This document shows positions 50,954 through 60,691 of a DNA stretch of 64,000 nt, piece by piece. A program made the position numbers and the translations under genes. Position 1 is the stretch's first letter, and each line of letters starts with the position of its first letter. The notes below the pieces were generated by a model. That model was not told the origin of the DNA. It saw only the letters and a program-made list of their open reading frames with translations, and made no database searches. Source of the DNA: Bacteroidia bacterium (GTDB lineage Bacteria; Bacteroidota; Bacteroidia; B-17B0; Aurantibacillaceae); NCBI GenBank assembly GCA_022842625.1, contig JALHPG010000007.1:1-64000 (forward strand). The letters are read 5' to 3'.

Positions 50954-53080
50954 ATGGAACTACAAAAATTTCAATACGATAACAAAACAGTTAAGATGTT
51001 TGCATACGCAACCATACTTTGGGGTTTAGTTGGTATGCTTGTTGGTTTAATAGCAGCAGTACAATTATACCTTCCATCTTCGAATTTTTCATTGCCTTAT
51101 ACAACCTTTGGTCGTATTCGTCCACTGCACACTAACGCTGTTATTTTTGCATTTGTAGGAAATGGTATTTTTATGGGAGTTTACTATTCGTTACAACGCT
51201 TATTAAAGGCGCGTATGTTTAGCGATCTTTTAAGCAAGATCCATTTTTGGGGGTGGCAAATTATTATTGTTTTAGCAGCCTTAACTTTAGTTTTAGGTAA
51301 AACTACAGGAAAAGAATATGCTGAATTAGAGTGGCCTATTGATATTTTGATCACTTTAATTTGGGTTGTTTTTGGTTGGAACATGTTTGGAACGATCATT
51401 CGTCGTCGTGAGCGTCACTTGTACGTAGCAATTTGGTTTTACATCGCAACGTTTGTAACAGTTGCCATGCTTCACATTGTTAACTCAATTGAAATTCCGG
51501 TTTCATTTTGGAAATCATATTCTTGGTATGCGGGTGTGCAAGATGCTTTAGTACAATGGTGGTATGGTCACAACGCGGTAGCGTTTTTCTTAACTACTCC
51601 ATACTTAGGTTTAATGTATTACTTCTTACCTAAAATTGCTCAACGTCCGGTTTATTCTTACCGTTTATCGATCATTCACTTTTGGGCTCTAATTTTCTTA
51701 TACATCTGGGCTGGTCCTCACCATTTATTATATACTGCCGTGCCTGATTGGGCGCAATCATTAGGAGTTGTTTTTTCTGTTATGTTAATTGCGCCATCAT
51801 GGGGTGGTATGATCAACGGTTTATTAACGCTTCGTGGCGCTTGGGATAGAGTACGTGATAACGTAGGCTTGAAGTTTTTAGTAGTTGCGGTTACCGCATA
51901 TGGTATGGCAACTTTCGAAGGACCAATGTTATCTTTAAAAAGTGTAAGTGCCATTGCTCACTACACAGATTGGATCGTTGCACACGTTCACGTTGGAGCT
52001 CTAGGTTGGAACGGATTTATGACCTTTGGTATTTTGTATTGGTTAATACCTCGATTATTTCAAACAAAATTATATTCAGAGAAGTTAGCAAATATGCATT
52101 TTTGGATCGGCACCTTAGGAATTGTGTTATACGCTGTTCCAATGTATTGGGCGGGTTTCATGCAAAGTTCTATGTGGAAAGACTTTACTCCTGAAGGTCA
52201 GTTAAAATGGCAATTTATGGATACTGTAACTAAAATGATTCCATTTTATATTGCACGTTCAGTTGGTGGAGCGTTATTCTTAGCCGGTGCAATTATGATG
52301 ACCTACAATTTAATAAAAACAATTAAAGTTGGAACATTCTTAGAAGTAGAAGAAGATGAGGCTCCAGCATTAAAAGGCGAATACCACTCGCATTCAACTG
52401 ACCACTGGCACCGTTGGATCGAGCGTAAGCCAATTCAATTAATGATAGTGAGTTTGGTGGTGGTTGCAATTGGTGGATTGATAGAATTTATTCCGGTGTT
52501 TTTAGTGAAATCTAACATACCAACCATTGCAAGCGTTAAACCTTACACGCCTTTAGAATTACAAGGTAGAGATATTTATATCCGCGAAGGCTGTTATACT
52601 TGTCACTCTCAAATGATCCGTCCGTTTAGAAGTGAAACTGCACGTTACGGGGAATACTCAAAAGCAGGTGAGTTTGTTTATGACCATCCATTTCAATGGG
52701 GAAGTAAACGTACCGGACCGGATTTAGCACGCTTAGGAGGCAAGTACCCGGATAGCTGGCATTATAATCACATGGTTGACCCAACATCAATGTCTCCTGG
52801 TTCTATAATGCCGCCATACCCTTGGTTATTGGAAGATCAAATTGATGGTAATTCTACTATAGCTAAAATAAAAGCAATGCAACGTTTAGGCGTTCCTTAT
52901 CCTGAAGGTTATGATAAAATTGCGGTTAAGGATATGGAAACTCAAGCTAAACAAATTGCCGACAATTTGAAAAAAGACGGGATTGAAACATTAGCCGATA
53001 GAGAAATAGTAGCGTTAATTGCTTATCTGCAACGTTTAGGAAAAGACATTAAAGGCGAAGGATTAAAAGCAGAAAAATAA
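50954..53080 (+). CDS. ccoNO: Fused CcoN-CcoO cbb3 cytochrome oxidase subunit
   Basis: A 708-residue fusion. Residues 1-480 are CcoN, the haem-copper catalytic subunit (IRPLHTNAVIFAFVGNG, WYGHNAVAFFLTTPYLG, WAGPHHLLYTAVPDW, DWIVAHVHVGALGWNG provide the haem and CuB histidines). Residues 500-708 are CcoO, with a membrane anchor and the haem c site C547-Y-T-C550-H551, and a MPPYPWL axial-Met region. The fusion is common in Bacteroidota. I chose the ATG at 50954 because the longer frame to 50876 overlaps ccoS. Confidence 0.95.
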   Translation: MELQKFQYDNKTVKMFAYATILWGLVGMLVGLIAAVQLYLPSSNFSLPYTTFGRIRPLHTNAVIFAFVGNGIFMGVYYSLQRLLKARMFSDLLSKIHFWGWQIIIVLAALTLVLGKTTGKEYAELEWPIDILITLIWVVFGWNMFGTIIRRRERHLYVAIWFYIATFVTVAMLHIVNSIEIPVSFWKSYSWYAGVQDALVQWWYGHNAVAFFLTTPYLGLMYYFLPKIAQRPVYSYRLSIIHFWALIFLYIWAGPHHLLYTAVPDWAQSLGVVFSVMLIAPSWGGMINGLLTLRGAWDRVRDNVGLKFLVVAVTAYGMATFEGPMLSLKSVSAIAHYTDWIVAHVHVGALGWNGFMTFGILYWLIPRLFQTKLYSEKLANMHFWIGTLGIVLYAVPMYWAGFMQSSMWKDFTPEGQLKWQFMDTVTKMIPFYIARSVGGALFLAGAIMMTYNLIKTIKVGTFLEVEEDEAPALKGEYHSHSTDHWHRWIERKPIQLMIVSLVVVAIGGLIEFIPVFLVKSNIPTIASVKPYTPLELQGRDIYIREGCYTCHSQMIRPFRSETARYGEYSKAGEFVYDHPFQWGSKRTGPDLARLGGKYPDSWHYNHMVDPTSMSPGSIMPPYPWLLEDQIDGNSTIAKIKAMQRLGVPYPEGYDKIAVKDMETQAKQIADNLKKDGIETLADREIVALIAYLQRLGKDIKGEGLKAEK

Positions 53081-53106
53081 ATATTAATTAATATAAAAAG
53101 TTAGAT

Positions 53107-53271
53107 ATGAAATTTATAAACTATTTGGAAAGCATTACCGGTGTAGGTATCTATCCTTTAATATCCTTAGTTGTTTTTGTAGTGTTTTTTGGTCTGGTTA
53201 CTTTTTATGTCTTAAAGGGCAGCAAAAGTCATTTCGAAAAATTAAGAAATCTACCTATTAACGAAAAATAA
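53107..53271 (+). CDS. ccoQ: Small membrane protein, CcoQ-like
   Basis: A 54-residue protein translated directly from the sequence. It has one transmembrane helix (LISLVVFVVFFGLVTFYVL, about 18-36) followed by a basic stretch LKGSKSHFEKLRNLP. Size, topology and position between ccoNO and ccoP match CcoQ, the small stabilising subunit of cbb3 oxidase. Confidence 0.75.
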   Translation: MKFINYLESITGVGIYPLISLVVFVVFFGLVTFYVLKGSKSHFEKLRNLPINEK

Positions 53272-53283
53272 TAAAATCGCATT

Positions 53284-54468
53284 ATGAAAAATCTCAATAA
53301 AATAAAATCGCTTGTTGTTGCAGTAATGCTTCCTGCTGTAGGTTTTTGCCAAGACCAAGCTGCAAACGGAAGTTCAACCTATTTTTCAAACGCCTTATTT
53401 CTAACGTTATTGTCGATAATTATTGTATTGGCAATTGTAATTGTTGCATTTAGCAGTGCTTTTAAAAACATTGCAGATAGCGACTTTTTACTTAATAAGT
53501 ACGTTAATAAAAAGGACGATTCCTCATCCACTACCAGAAACATAACAGCAATAATTTTATTGTTTTCTTCTATTGCCTTAATGGCACAGGAAACAACGGC
53601 AGTTGCTAAAGTAGACAATAGTTTAATTGGCGGATTAGATCAATTCACATTTTACTTTATGTGCTTTGTGATCTTTATTGAATTATTAGTAATGGGATTG
53701 ATGTTTTATCAATTTAATTTTTTAGTAAGAACAAACATTGTTGCAAAAGAAGGTAAAGCTAAAAAAGCTGAATCAAAAATTTTAATGAGTTTAACTGATG
53801 CTGTTGCTGTAGAAGAAGAAGCAAGTATCATGTTAGATCATGATTACGATGGAATTAAGGAATTAGATAATAACCTACCGCCTTGGTGGAAATATGGTTT
53901 TTATCTTACCATTTTAGTTGGTATTGTTTATTTAATAAACTTCCACGTAATTGGCACAGGTGACTTACAAGGAAAAGAATATGAAAAGGAAATGGCTCAG
54001 GCAAAAATAGATGTAGATGCTTTTATGAAAACATCTGCAAATAATGTAGACGAAAATTCAGTTAAACTCTTGGCCGAAGCTTCAGATATTTCAACCGGTA
54101 AAGATCTTTTCATTGCAAATTGTGCTGCTTGTCATGGTAAGTTAGGCGAAGGTACTGTTGGGCCAAATTTAACTGATGATTATTGGGTGCATGGAGGAAG
54201 CGTTAAAGACATCTTTAAAACCATTAAATATGGTTGGGTTGAAAAAGGAATGAAAGCATGGAAAGAAGACCTTTCACCAATGCAAATTGCACAAGTAACT
54301 TCTTTTATTAAAACCTTAAGAGGAACTAATCCACCAAATGCAAAAGCGCCATTAGGAGATCTATATAAAGAAGAAGCAACTGTTGCGCCAAGTGACTCAA
54401 CCGTTGTGAAAAATGACAGCTTGCAAATCCAACCAACGATCGATAGCTTAAGTGCCGGAAAAAAATAA
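53284..54468 (+). CDS. ccoP: CcoP cytochrome c subunit of cbb3 oxidase
   Basis: A 394-residue membrane cytochrome. Residues 200-220 (PPWWKYGFYLTILVGIVYLINF) form the CcoP anchor after NNLPPWW. There is a single haem c site, C280-A-A-C283-H284, and a distal Met in EKGMKAW. Proteobacterial CcoP usually has two haems. An extra N-terminal 150 residues contain three to four hydrophobic segments, two with signal-peptide-like ends (GFCQDQ and LMAQET). The C-terminal 50 residues are Ser/Thr-rich. The stop overlaps the ccoG start by 1 base. Confidence 0.9.
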   Translation: MKNLNKIKSLVVAVMLPAVGFCQDQAANGSSTYFSNALFLTLLSIIIVLAIVIVAFSSAFKNIADSDFLLNKYVNKKDDSSSTTRNITAIILLFSSIALMAQETTAVAKVDNSLIGGLDQFTFYFMCFVIFIELLVMGLMFYQFNFLVRTNIVAKEGKAKKAESKILMSLTDAVAVEEEASIMLDHDYDGIKELDNNLPPWWKYGFYLTILVGIVYLINFHVIGTGDLQGKEYEKEMAQAKIDVDAFMKTSANNVDENSVKLLAEASDISTGKDLFIANCAACHGKLGEGTVGPNLTDDYWVHGGSVKDIFKTIKYGWVEKGMKAWKEDLSPMQIAQVTSFIKTLRGTNPPNAKAPLGDLYKEEATVAPSDSTVVKNDSLQIQPTIDSLSAGKK

Positions 54469-55898
54469 TGGACTCTAATAATAAAGATAGTAAGCAATCA
54501 GAAATACACGATGAGTCATTTAGAGATAGCATTGCTACTATCAATAAAGAGGGTGAAAGGGCATATATCTTTCCAACAAAGCCACATGGAAAATACTATA
54601 ATTTAAGAACCTACTTTACTTGGGTTTATTTATTGGTTTTTTTTACCATTCCTTTTATAAAATACAACGGCGAACCGTTGTTCCTATTTAATGTTCCGGA
54701 AAAGAAATTTATTCTGTTCGGAGCAATATTTTGGGCTCAGGATTTTTTCATCTTTGGTTTAGGCATGTTGATTTTTATAGTGTTTGTGGCACTATTTACA
54801 GTAGTTTTCGGAAGATTGTTTTGTGGCTGGGCTTGTCCGCAAACAATTTTTATGGAAATGATATTCCGCAAAATAGAATATTGGATAGAAGGCGATGCAA
54901 CCTATCAAAAAGCGCTAAAACACGCACCATGGAATGCTGAAAAAATTAAAAAACGAGTTTTAAAATTTTTGATTTTTTACACTATTTCATTCCTAATTAC
55001 AAACACTTTACTTAGCTATGTGATCAGCATCGATCAAGTTGTTGATATTCTTAAAAGTCCGGGACAACACGTTGGCGCATTTTTAGGATTATTTTTATTT
55101 ACAACTGTCTTCTTTTTTATCTACTGGTGGTTTAGAGAACAAGTTTGTTTGATCGTTTGTCCGTATGGACGGATGCAAGGCGTATTACTGGATAAAAACA
55201 CAGTGGTGGTTGCTTACGATTATGTAAGAGGAGAAGAGAGACATAAATTCAAAAAAAATGAAGTAAGAACAGGAGGAGATTGTATTGACTGTAACCTTTG
55301 CGTAAAGGTTTGTCCAACAGGTATTGATATTAGAAATGGAACCCAACTTGAATGCGTTAGCTGCACAGCGTGTATCGATGCTTGCGACCATATGATGGAA
55401 GGTGTTGGTTTAGAAAAAGGATTAATACGTTACGACTCTGAAAACGGAATTAAAAACAAGGTGAAGCTTGCTTTTACAACTAGAATGAAAGCTTACAGTG
55501 TAGTTCTATTAGTGTTAATTAGCGTTGAAGTTGTATTACTATCAACGCGTTCAGATTACGACGCTACTATTTTAAGAGCCAAGGGAATGCTTTATCAGCA
55601 ACAGCCAAATGAACAATTAAGTAATTTATACACCATAAAACTAGTTAACAAAACCCGAAAAGAATTACCCGTAGAACTTAAAGTAGAAAACTTTAATTCA
55701 TACAAATTACAACTAATAGGTAAAGATATTGTTGTAAAAGAAGAAGGGGTTACTGAAGGAGAATTTTTTGTTTACCTTAATAAATCGGATGTTACTGATA
55801 GAAAAATAAAATTAGAGATCGGGGTGTATTCAAACGGAAAAAAAATAAAAACAGTTAAAACCAACTTTTTAGGGCCAATAAAGTTCAAGCAGAATTAA
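54468..55898 (+). CDS. ccoG: CcoG, 4Fe-4S membrane protein
   Basis: A 476-residue integral membrane protein. RLFCGWACPQTIFMEMIFRKIEYWIEG is the RdxA/FixG hallmark. Two ferredoxin-type clusters (CIDCNLCVKVCP and CVSCTACIDACD) lie near 268-308, and the C-terminal 100 residues fold as the periplasmic FixG domain. It is thought to reduce copper for cbb3 oxidase assembly with CcoI. Confidence 0.95.
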   Translation: MDSNNKDSKQSEIHDESFRDSIATINKEGERAYIFPTKPHGKYYNLRTYFTWVYLLVFFTIPFIKYNGEPLFLFNVPEKKFILFGAIFWAQDFFIFGLGMLIFIVFVALFTVVFGRLFCGWACPQTIFMEMIFRKIEYWIEGDATYQKALKHAPWNAEKIKKRVLKFLIFYTISFLITNTLLSYVISIDQVVDILKSPGQHVGAFLGLFLFTTVFFFIYWWFREQVCLIVCPYGRMQGVLLDKNTVVVAYDYVRGEERHKFKKNEVRTGGDCIDCNLCVKVCPTGIDIRNGTQLECVSCTACIDACDHMMEGVGLEKGLIRYDSENGIKNKVKLAFTTRMKAYSVVLLVLISVEVVLLSTRSDYDATILRAKGMLYQQQPNEQLSNLYTIKLVNKTRKELPVELKVENFNSYKLQLIGKDIVVKEEGVTEGEFFVYLNKSDVTDRKIKLEIGVYSNGKKIKTVKTNFLGPIKFKQN

Positions 55899-55935
55899 GA
55901 ATAACTATTAAATCTAACCAGAAAAATATATAACT

Positions 55936-56823
55936 ATGAAAAAGCTAAAACTTAACAGTATACTTGTTCCTTACGACTTTTCAAAAACAGCACAAATAGC
56001 TGTAAAACAAGCAGCGTTTATTGCTGCCTATTCAAAATCAGATCTGATATTGGTTCACATATTAAAGAAAGCGGATATGTTGGATATTTTTCTTCCAATG
56101 TTAAAAATGAAAAGTGATAAACAATTTCTTGAAAAGATAAAAGAAAATTTAGATGCGTATGCAAAAACAGTTCAATCAGAGTTTGGAGTAAATGTATCGT
56201 GCTTTGCTTCAACCGGCAACATCACCTCAGAAATTTTAGTTTTAGCTGAGCAAAATGATGTTGGATTAATTATTATGGGTACAAAGGGGAAAGACTCGAA
56301 CAGCGATCTGTTTTTAGGTAGCAATGCCTATAGATTAATTACAAAATCAGAGATCCCTGTTATGACTTGTTCTGTTGCTCCTTCAGCAAAAGGCTTTTCT
56401 AATATTTTATTACCGATCGATCTTTCAGAACACACGCGCCAAAAAGTAAATTATGCAATTGAATTAGCTATGCTTTTTAAATCAAAAATTACAATTCTTG
56501 GTCTTTATGATGATAGCGAAAAAGAAGAATTATTTAAAGTAAAAACCATTGTGGGTCAGATCGAAAAAATTTGCGCAAAACATAAAGTCTTATTCGAATC
56601 ATTAGTAGAAAAAACTAATCACAGGGTAAGTAAAACTTTAAATGTAGCTAAAAGAAAAAAATCAGATCTAATTGTTACAATGACCGACCAAACAATTGAA
56701 CGTAAAAAAGGTATATTAAGTACTTACGATCACGAATTAATAAACACTTCAAAAATTCCGGTTATCTCTATTTCACCTGAGATTGGCGATGTATCCGGCG
56801 GCACCGTTGGTTTACCATTTTAA
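55936..56823 (+). CDS. Universal stress protein in the cbb3 operon
   Basis: A 295-residue tandem Usp. The first domain starts SILVPYDFSKTAQIAVKQAAFIA and has an intact ATP motif (GTKGKDSNSDLFLGSN). The second starts NILLPIDLSEHTRQKV. It lies 37 bases after ccoG and 10 bases before ccoH. I see no new promoter in either gap, so it is likely made together with the oxidase. Confidence 0.85.
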   Translation: MKKLKLNSILVPYDFSKTAQIAVKQAAFIAAYSKSDLILVHILKKADMLDIFLPMLKMKSDKQFLEKIKENLDAYAKTVQSEFGVNVSCFASTGNITSEILVLAEQNDVGLIIMGTKGKDSNSDLFLGSNAYRLITKSEIPVMTCSVAPSAKGFSNILLPIDLSEHTRQKVNYAIELAMLFKSKITILGLYDDSEKEELFKVKTIVGQIEKICAKHKVLFESLVEKTNHRVSKTLNVAKRKKSDLIVTMTDQTIERKKGILSTYDHELINTSKIPVISISPEIGDVSGGTVGLPF

Positions 56824-56833
56824 ATTATTAGTT

Positions 56834-57268
56834 ATGAATTTTGGATCAAAAATAACCGTATTATATTTAAGTTTTGTTGGCCTAATACTAACCTTAGTAT
56901 TTATGTGCTTTGGACAAAAAGTAGAATTAGTTAGCAAGGATTATTATGCGCAGGAACTAAAATTTCAGGATAAGATAGATGCTATTAATAACGAAAAAGG
57001 ATTATCCGGCAGTATTAACCACGCTCTTAGCGGAAAAAAAATAGTTTTAACTATCGACTCTACATTATTGAGTAACGATTTTGAAGGGACTATAAATTTT
57101 TTCAGACCGTCTGACTCAAGTAAAGATTTAAAATTGAAAATGAAATTTAATAATCTTGAACAAATTATAGATGGTACCGAATTAATTCATGGTGCATATA
57201 AAATGCAATTAACTTGGGTTAGCAATAAAAAAAATTATTTTAAAGAGGAAGTGATCTTTATAAATTAA
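56834..57268 (+). CDS. ccoH: FixH/CcoH family cbb3 assembly protein
   Basis: A 144-residue protein with one N-terminal helix (ITVLYLSFVGLILTLVFMCFG) followed by DYYAQELKFQDKIDAINN, the FixH hallmark (YYxxxLxYQ-like). The rest is a periplasmic beta domain. CcoH binds CcoI and helps assemble the oxidase. I chose the ATG at 56834 because the longer frame overlaps the Usp gene. Confidence 0.85.
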   Translation: MNFGSKITVLYLSFVGLILTLVFMCFGQKVELVSKDYYAQELKFQDKIDAINNEKGLSGSINHALSGKKIVLTIDSTLLSNDFEGTINFFRPSDSSKDLKLKMKFNNLEQIIDGTELIHGAYKMQLTWVSNKKNYFKEEVIFIN

Positions 57269-57280
57269 ACACCAATTAAA

Positions 57281-58036
57281 ATGGAACTCTTAATTGCCGC
57301 CATATCACTAGGCCTCTTAGGCAGTTTCCATTGTATTGGTATGTGTGGTCCCATTGCGCTAGCTTTACCGGTTCATCACTATTCTCCTGCAAAGAAATAC
57401 TTTGGCATCATTATTTATAATATTGGGAGAGCAATAACTTACGGTGTCCTGGGATTAGTGTTTGGTTTATTAGGCCAATCGTTTTACCTTGGCGGCTTTC
57501 AACAAAGCCTTTCCATTGCATTAGGCATACTTATACTTTTAATAGTAGTATTTTCCTATACAAGAGCAAACTCAATTTTAAAATTTAATTTTTTAAACGC
57601 ACCCATTAACTCTTTAAAAAACAACCTTGGCAAACTATTTAATAAAAAAGGTATTCGCTTTTTGTTTTTAATTGGTTTGTTAAACGGATTATTGCCCTGC
57701 GGTTTTGTATATATAGCAATTGCCGGTGCCACTGCAACAGGTAATTATGTTGATGGGGCAATGTTTATGTTTGTGTTTGGTTTAGGCACTATCCCTGTTA
57801 TGCTTTCAATTTCAATATTTGGTCAATACATTAGTCTTCGTTATAGAAATGCTATTCACAGATCAGTTCCTGTATTAGTAAGCATAATGGCCGTTTTACT
57901 TATCGTGAGAGGATTAAACTTGGGCATCCCAATGTTAAGCCCACAATACAAAAAAGAAATAGTAACAATAAATAACACGCCAAAAAAACACGTTGTAATT
58001 AAATGTTGCGTTCCGCCAAAAAACAAAACTCAATAA
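57281..58036 (+). CDS. SafE/TauE-like (CcdA-like) membrane protein
   Basis: A 251-residue membrane protein with about six helices. SFHCIGMCGPIALALP in helix 1 and NGLLPCGFVYIAI in helix 4 carry the conserved cysteines of the family often labelled sulfite exporter TauE/SafE and commonly found next to cbb3 genes, where a metal transport or redox role is suspected. The C-terminal CC pair (IKCCVPP) is unusual. It lies 12 bases after ccoH. Confidence 0.85.
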   Translation: MELLIAAISLGLLGSFHCIGMCGPIALALPVHHYSPAKKYFGIIIYNIGRAITYGVLGLVFGLLGQSFYLGGFQQSLSIALGILILLIVVFSYTRANSILKFNFLNAPINSLKNNLGKLFNKKGIRFLFLIGLLNGLLPCGFVYIAIAGATATGNYVDGAMFMFVFGLGTIPVMLSISIFGQYISLRYRNAIHRSVPVLVSIMAVLLIVRGLNLGIPMLSPQYKKEIVTINNTPKKHVVIKCCVPPKNKTQ

Positions 58037-58064
58037 AAAATTAATTATTTAGTGAAATCATATT

Positions 58065-59312
58065 ATGTACTGGGAAAAATATTCATATGAAAAAATAAAA
58101 CATAAAGTATTTGAAGCGTTAAGCAACAATACAAATTATAATACAGAAAAGGTATTAGGTTTGCCGGGCACCTTGCTTGATTCAGAAGTTTTTTATGACG
58201 ATGCACCTTTTTTAAAAGATGCGCCGTTTCTTTCAACATTGATAGCCAACCCTAACCACATAGGTGTGCATACACTTGGCGATAAGCACGAAGATTTTTT
58301 TAAAGGCACACATGAAATAGAAAAAGACCTAATTAAAATTTGTGCTGAAGAAATTTTTGGTGCAGAACCACAATCCTACGATGGTTATGTTGCAAGCGGT
58401 GGAACAGAAGCAAATATTGAAGCCTTATGGATCTATAGAAATTTTTATTTGCAAGAATACAAAGCTGATTTAAATGACATTGCAGTAATTTATTCAGCAG
58501 ATACCCACTACTCTATTCCTAAAGCAGTTAATTTATTAGGCGTAAAAGGGATCGAAATAAATGTAGATGAAAAGACGCGTGAAATAAATTTAAAAGACCT
58601 AGAGTTGATATTGCATGATGTTTTATTAGCAGGATATAAATATTTTATTGTTAATGTAAACATGAGTACAACCATGTTTGGCTCTGTAGATGACATTAAT
58701 AAAATCATTGACCTTTTAGACCTTTTTCATTTAAATTACAAGATCCATATAGACGGTGCTTATGGTGGATTTATCTTTCCGTTTACAAATACCGAAAATC
58801 CATTCACGTTTAAAAATAAAGCAATTTCATCCTTCTCAATAGATGGGCATAAAATGCTACAAGCGCCTTATGGCACAGGCATATTTTTGATCAGAAAAGA
58901 TTTTTTGAAATATGTTTGCACGAATGAAGCCGGCTATGTTAAAGGAAAAGATTACACCTTATGTGGCAGTAGATCTGGCGCTAATGCTGTTTGCGTTTGG
59001 ATGATCTTACGTATCCATGGATCAATTGGATGGAGTGTAAAAATGCATCAATTAGTGGATAGAGCAAATTCTATCTGCGAAAGACTAAATGATATGGGTG
59101 TAAAATATTTCCGCCATCGTGACTTAAATATTGTTACTATTGATGCAAATTTTATGAGCGGCGATCTGGCAAGAAAATATCATTTGGTTCCTGATAATCA
59201 CGAAGAAAAACCGAACTGGTATAAGATTGTTGTTATGCCGCACGTTAAGCAAGGGATCATTGATAAATTCTTATCTGAATTAAAAGACGAACAACAAAAT
59301 AGAATTAAATAA
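58065..59312 (+). CDS. Group II PLP-dependent decarboxylase
   Basis: A 415-residue pyridoxal-phosphate enzyme. GYVASGGTEANIEAL binds the phosphate, IHIDGAYGGFI contributes Asp and Ala, and K263 in SIDGHKMLQAPYG is the Schiff-base lysine. The family includes glutamate, aspartate, tyrosine and histidine decarboxylases. The substrate cannot be told here. It lies 28 bases after the safE-like gene and 2 bases before hemN. Confidence 0.85.
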   Translation: MYWEKYSYEKIKHKVFEALSNNTNYNTEKVLGLPGTLLDSEVFYDDAPFLKDAPFLSTLIANPNHIGVHTLGDKHEDFFKGTHEIEKDLIKICAEEIFGAEPQSYDGYVASGGTEANIEALWIYRNFYLQEYKADLNDIAVIYSADTHYSIPKAVNLLGVKGIEINVDEKTREINLKDLELILHDVLLAGYKYFIVNVNMSTTMFGSVDDINKIIDLLDLFHLNYKIHIDGAYGGFIFPFTNTENPFTFKNKAISSFSIDGHKMLQAPYGTGIFLIRKDFLKYVCTNEAGYVKGKDYTLCGSRSGANAVCVWMILRIHGSIGWSVKMHQLVDRANSICERLNDMGVKYFRHRDLNIVTIDANFMSGDLARKYHLVPDNHEEKPNWYKIVVMPHVKQGIIDKFLSELKDEQQNRIK

Positions 59313-59314
59313 AT

Positions 59315-60646
59315 ATGGATCTAGTTTCCAAATACAATATTCCTGCTCCTCGTTATACCTCCTATCCTACAGTACCGTATTGGGATAATAATTTGAATGA
59401 AGAAAAATGGATCGAGCATATAAAAAATGCATTTATCAAATATAACAAAGATGGTATAAGCTTATACATTCATTTACCTTATTGTGAAAGCCTTTGTACC
59501 TATTGCGCCTGCAACACGCGTATAACCGTCAATCATAAAGTTGAGCAACCCTATATTGAATCCTTATTAAAAGAGTGGCAGTTATATTTAAATGAGTTTG
59601 AAGGCAAACCACTTATAAAAGAAATTCATTTGGGAGGAGGAACTCCCACTTTTTTTTCACCTGAAAATTTATCGTATTTATTGCGTTCGATCTTAAGTAC
59701 TGTAGACATTTCTAAAGATCACGACTTTAGTTTTGAAGGTCACCCGAGTAACACAACAAAAGCACATTTACAGTCATTATTTGATTTAGGGTTTAAGCGT
59801 GTTAGTTTTGGTATACAGGATTTTGACGAAAAAGTACAAGACACTATTAACCGTTACCAAACATTCGAAGAGGTTAAACAGGTGTTAGATGATGCGCGAG
59901 AAATTGGTTATACATCAATTAATTTTGATCTGGTATATGGTCTTCCATACCAAACCATTGCATCGATAAATGACACCATCACTAAGATCATTTCGTTAAA
60001 GCCCGAACGAATAGCATTTTATAGCTATGCACACGTGCCTTGGTTAAAACCTGGACAAAGAAAATATACAGAAAAAAATTTACCAACCGATACCTATAAA
60101 CGCAGCTTGTACGAAGAGGGTAAATCATTATTTTTATCTGCCAATTATTTGGATATAGGAATGGATCACTTTGCTCTTCCTAACGATAGTTTGTTTGATG
60201 CATTTAGAACCGGTAGTTTACATCGCAATTTTATGGGTTACACTACAAATACAACTAAACTATTGGTTGGTTTAGGTTGTTCATCCATAAGTGATAGTTG
60301 GGATGCTTTTGCGCAAAACATTAAAACTGTTGAAGAATATCAAAAAGCAGTATCAGATGGGCATTTCCCGATCTTTAAGGGACACTCGTTAACAGAAGAA
60401 GATCTTTCTATCCGCCAACATATCTTAGATCTAATGTGTAAACATGAAACAACATTAGATGAAAATTATTTTGATGTCAAAGAAAAATTCAGTGAGTTTA
60501 TTAAAGACGACCTAATTGAAGTTACCCCAGAAAAAATTATCATAAAAGAAACCGGAAAATTATTTTTACGTAACATCTGTCTTGCATTTGATAAACGTTA
60601 CTGGAAAAAAGTTCCTGAAGGGAATGTTTTTAGCACTACCGCCTAA
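59315..60646 (+). CDS. hemN: Oxygen-independent coproporphyrinogen III dehydrogenase
   Basis: A 443-residue radical SAM enzyme that makes protoporphyrinogen IX without oxygen. C57-x3-C61-x2-C64 (YCESLCTYCAC) binds the 4Fe-4S cluster, GGGTPTFF binds SAM, and VSFGIQDFDEKVQ and the C-terminal HemN domain follow. The CxxxCxxCxC pattern and NTRI are those of HemN rather than HemW. Linkage to cbb3 genes supports haem supply at low oxygen. Confidence 0.93.
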   Translation: MDLVSKYNIPAPRYTSYPTVPYWDNNLNEEKWIEHIKNAFIKYNKDGISLYIHLPYCESLCTYCACNTRITVNHKVEQPYIESLLKEWQLYLNEFEGKPLIKEIHLGGGTPTFFSPENLSYLLRSILSTVDISKDHDFSFEGHPSNTTKAHLQSLFDLGFKRVSFGIQDFDEKVQDTINRYQTFEEVKQVLDDAREIGYTSINFDLVYGLPYQTIASINDTITKIISLKPERIAFYSYAHVPWLKPGQRKYTEKNLPTDTYKRSLYEEGKSLFLSANYLDIGMDHFALPNDSLFDAFRTGSLHRNFMGYTTNTTKLLVGLGCSSISDSWDAFAQNIKTVEEYQKAVSDGHFPIFKGHSLTEEDLSIRQHILDLMCKHETTLDENYFDVKEKFSEFIKDDLIEVTPEKIIIKETGKLFLRNICLAFDKRYWKKVPEGNVFSTTA

Positions 60647-60691
60647 TAGAAAACTAAAAAAGCCCGCCATATTTCATTATTTTCAATTGTG

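Noticed and set aside
60670-60681. Second operator expected 22 bp upstream of the 60692 site
   Set aside because: The bases read TATTTCATTATT, with no TGA or TCA half-site in the right place.
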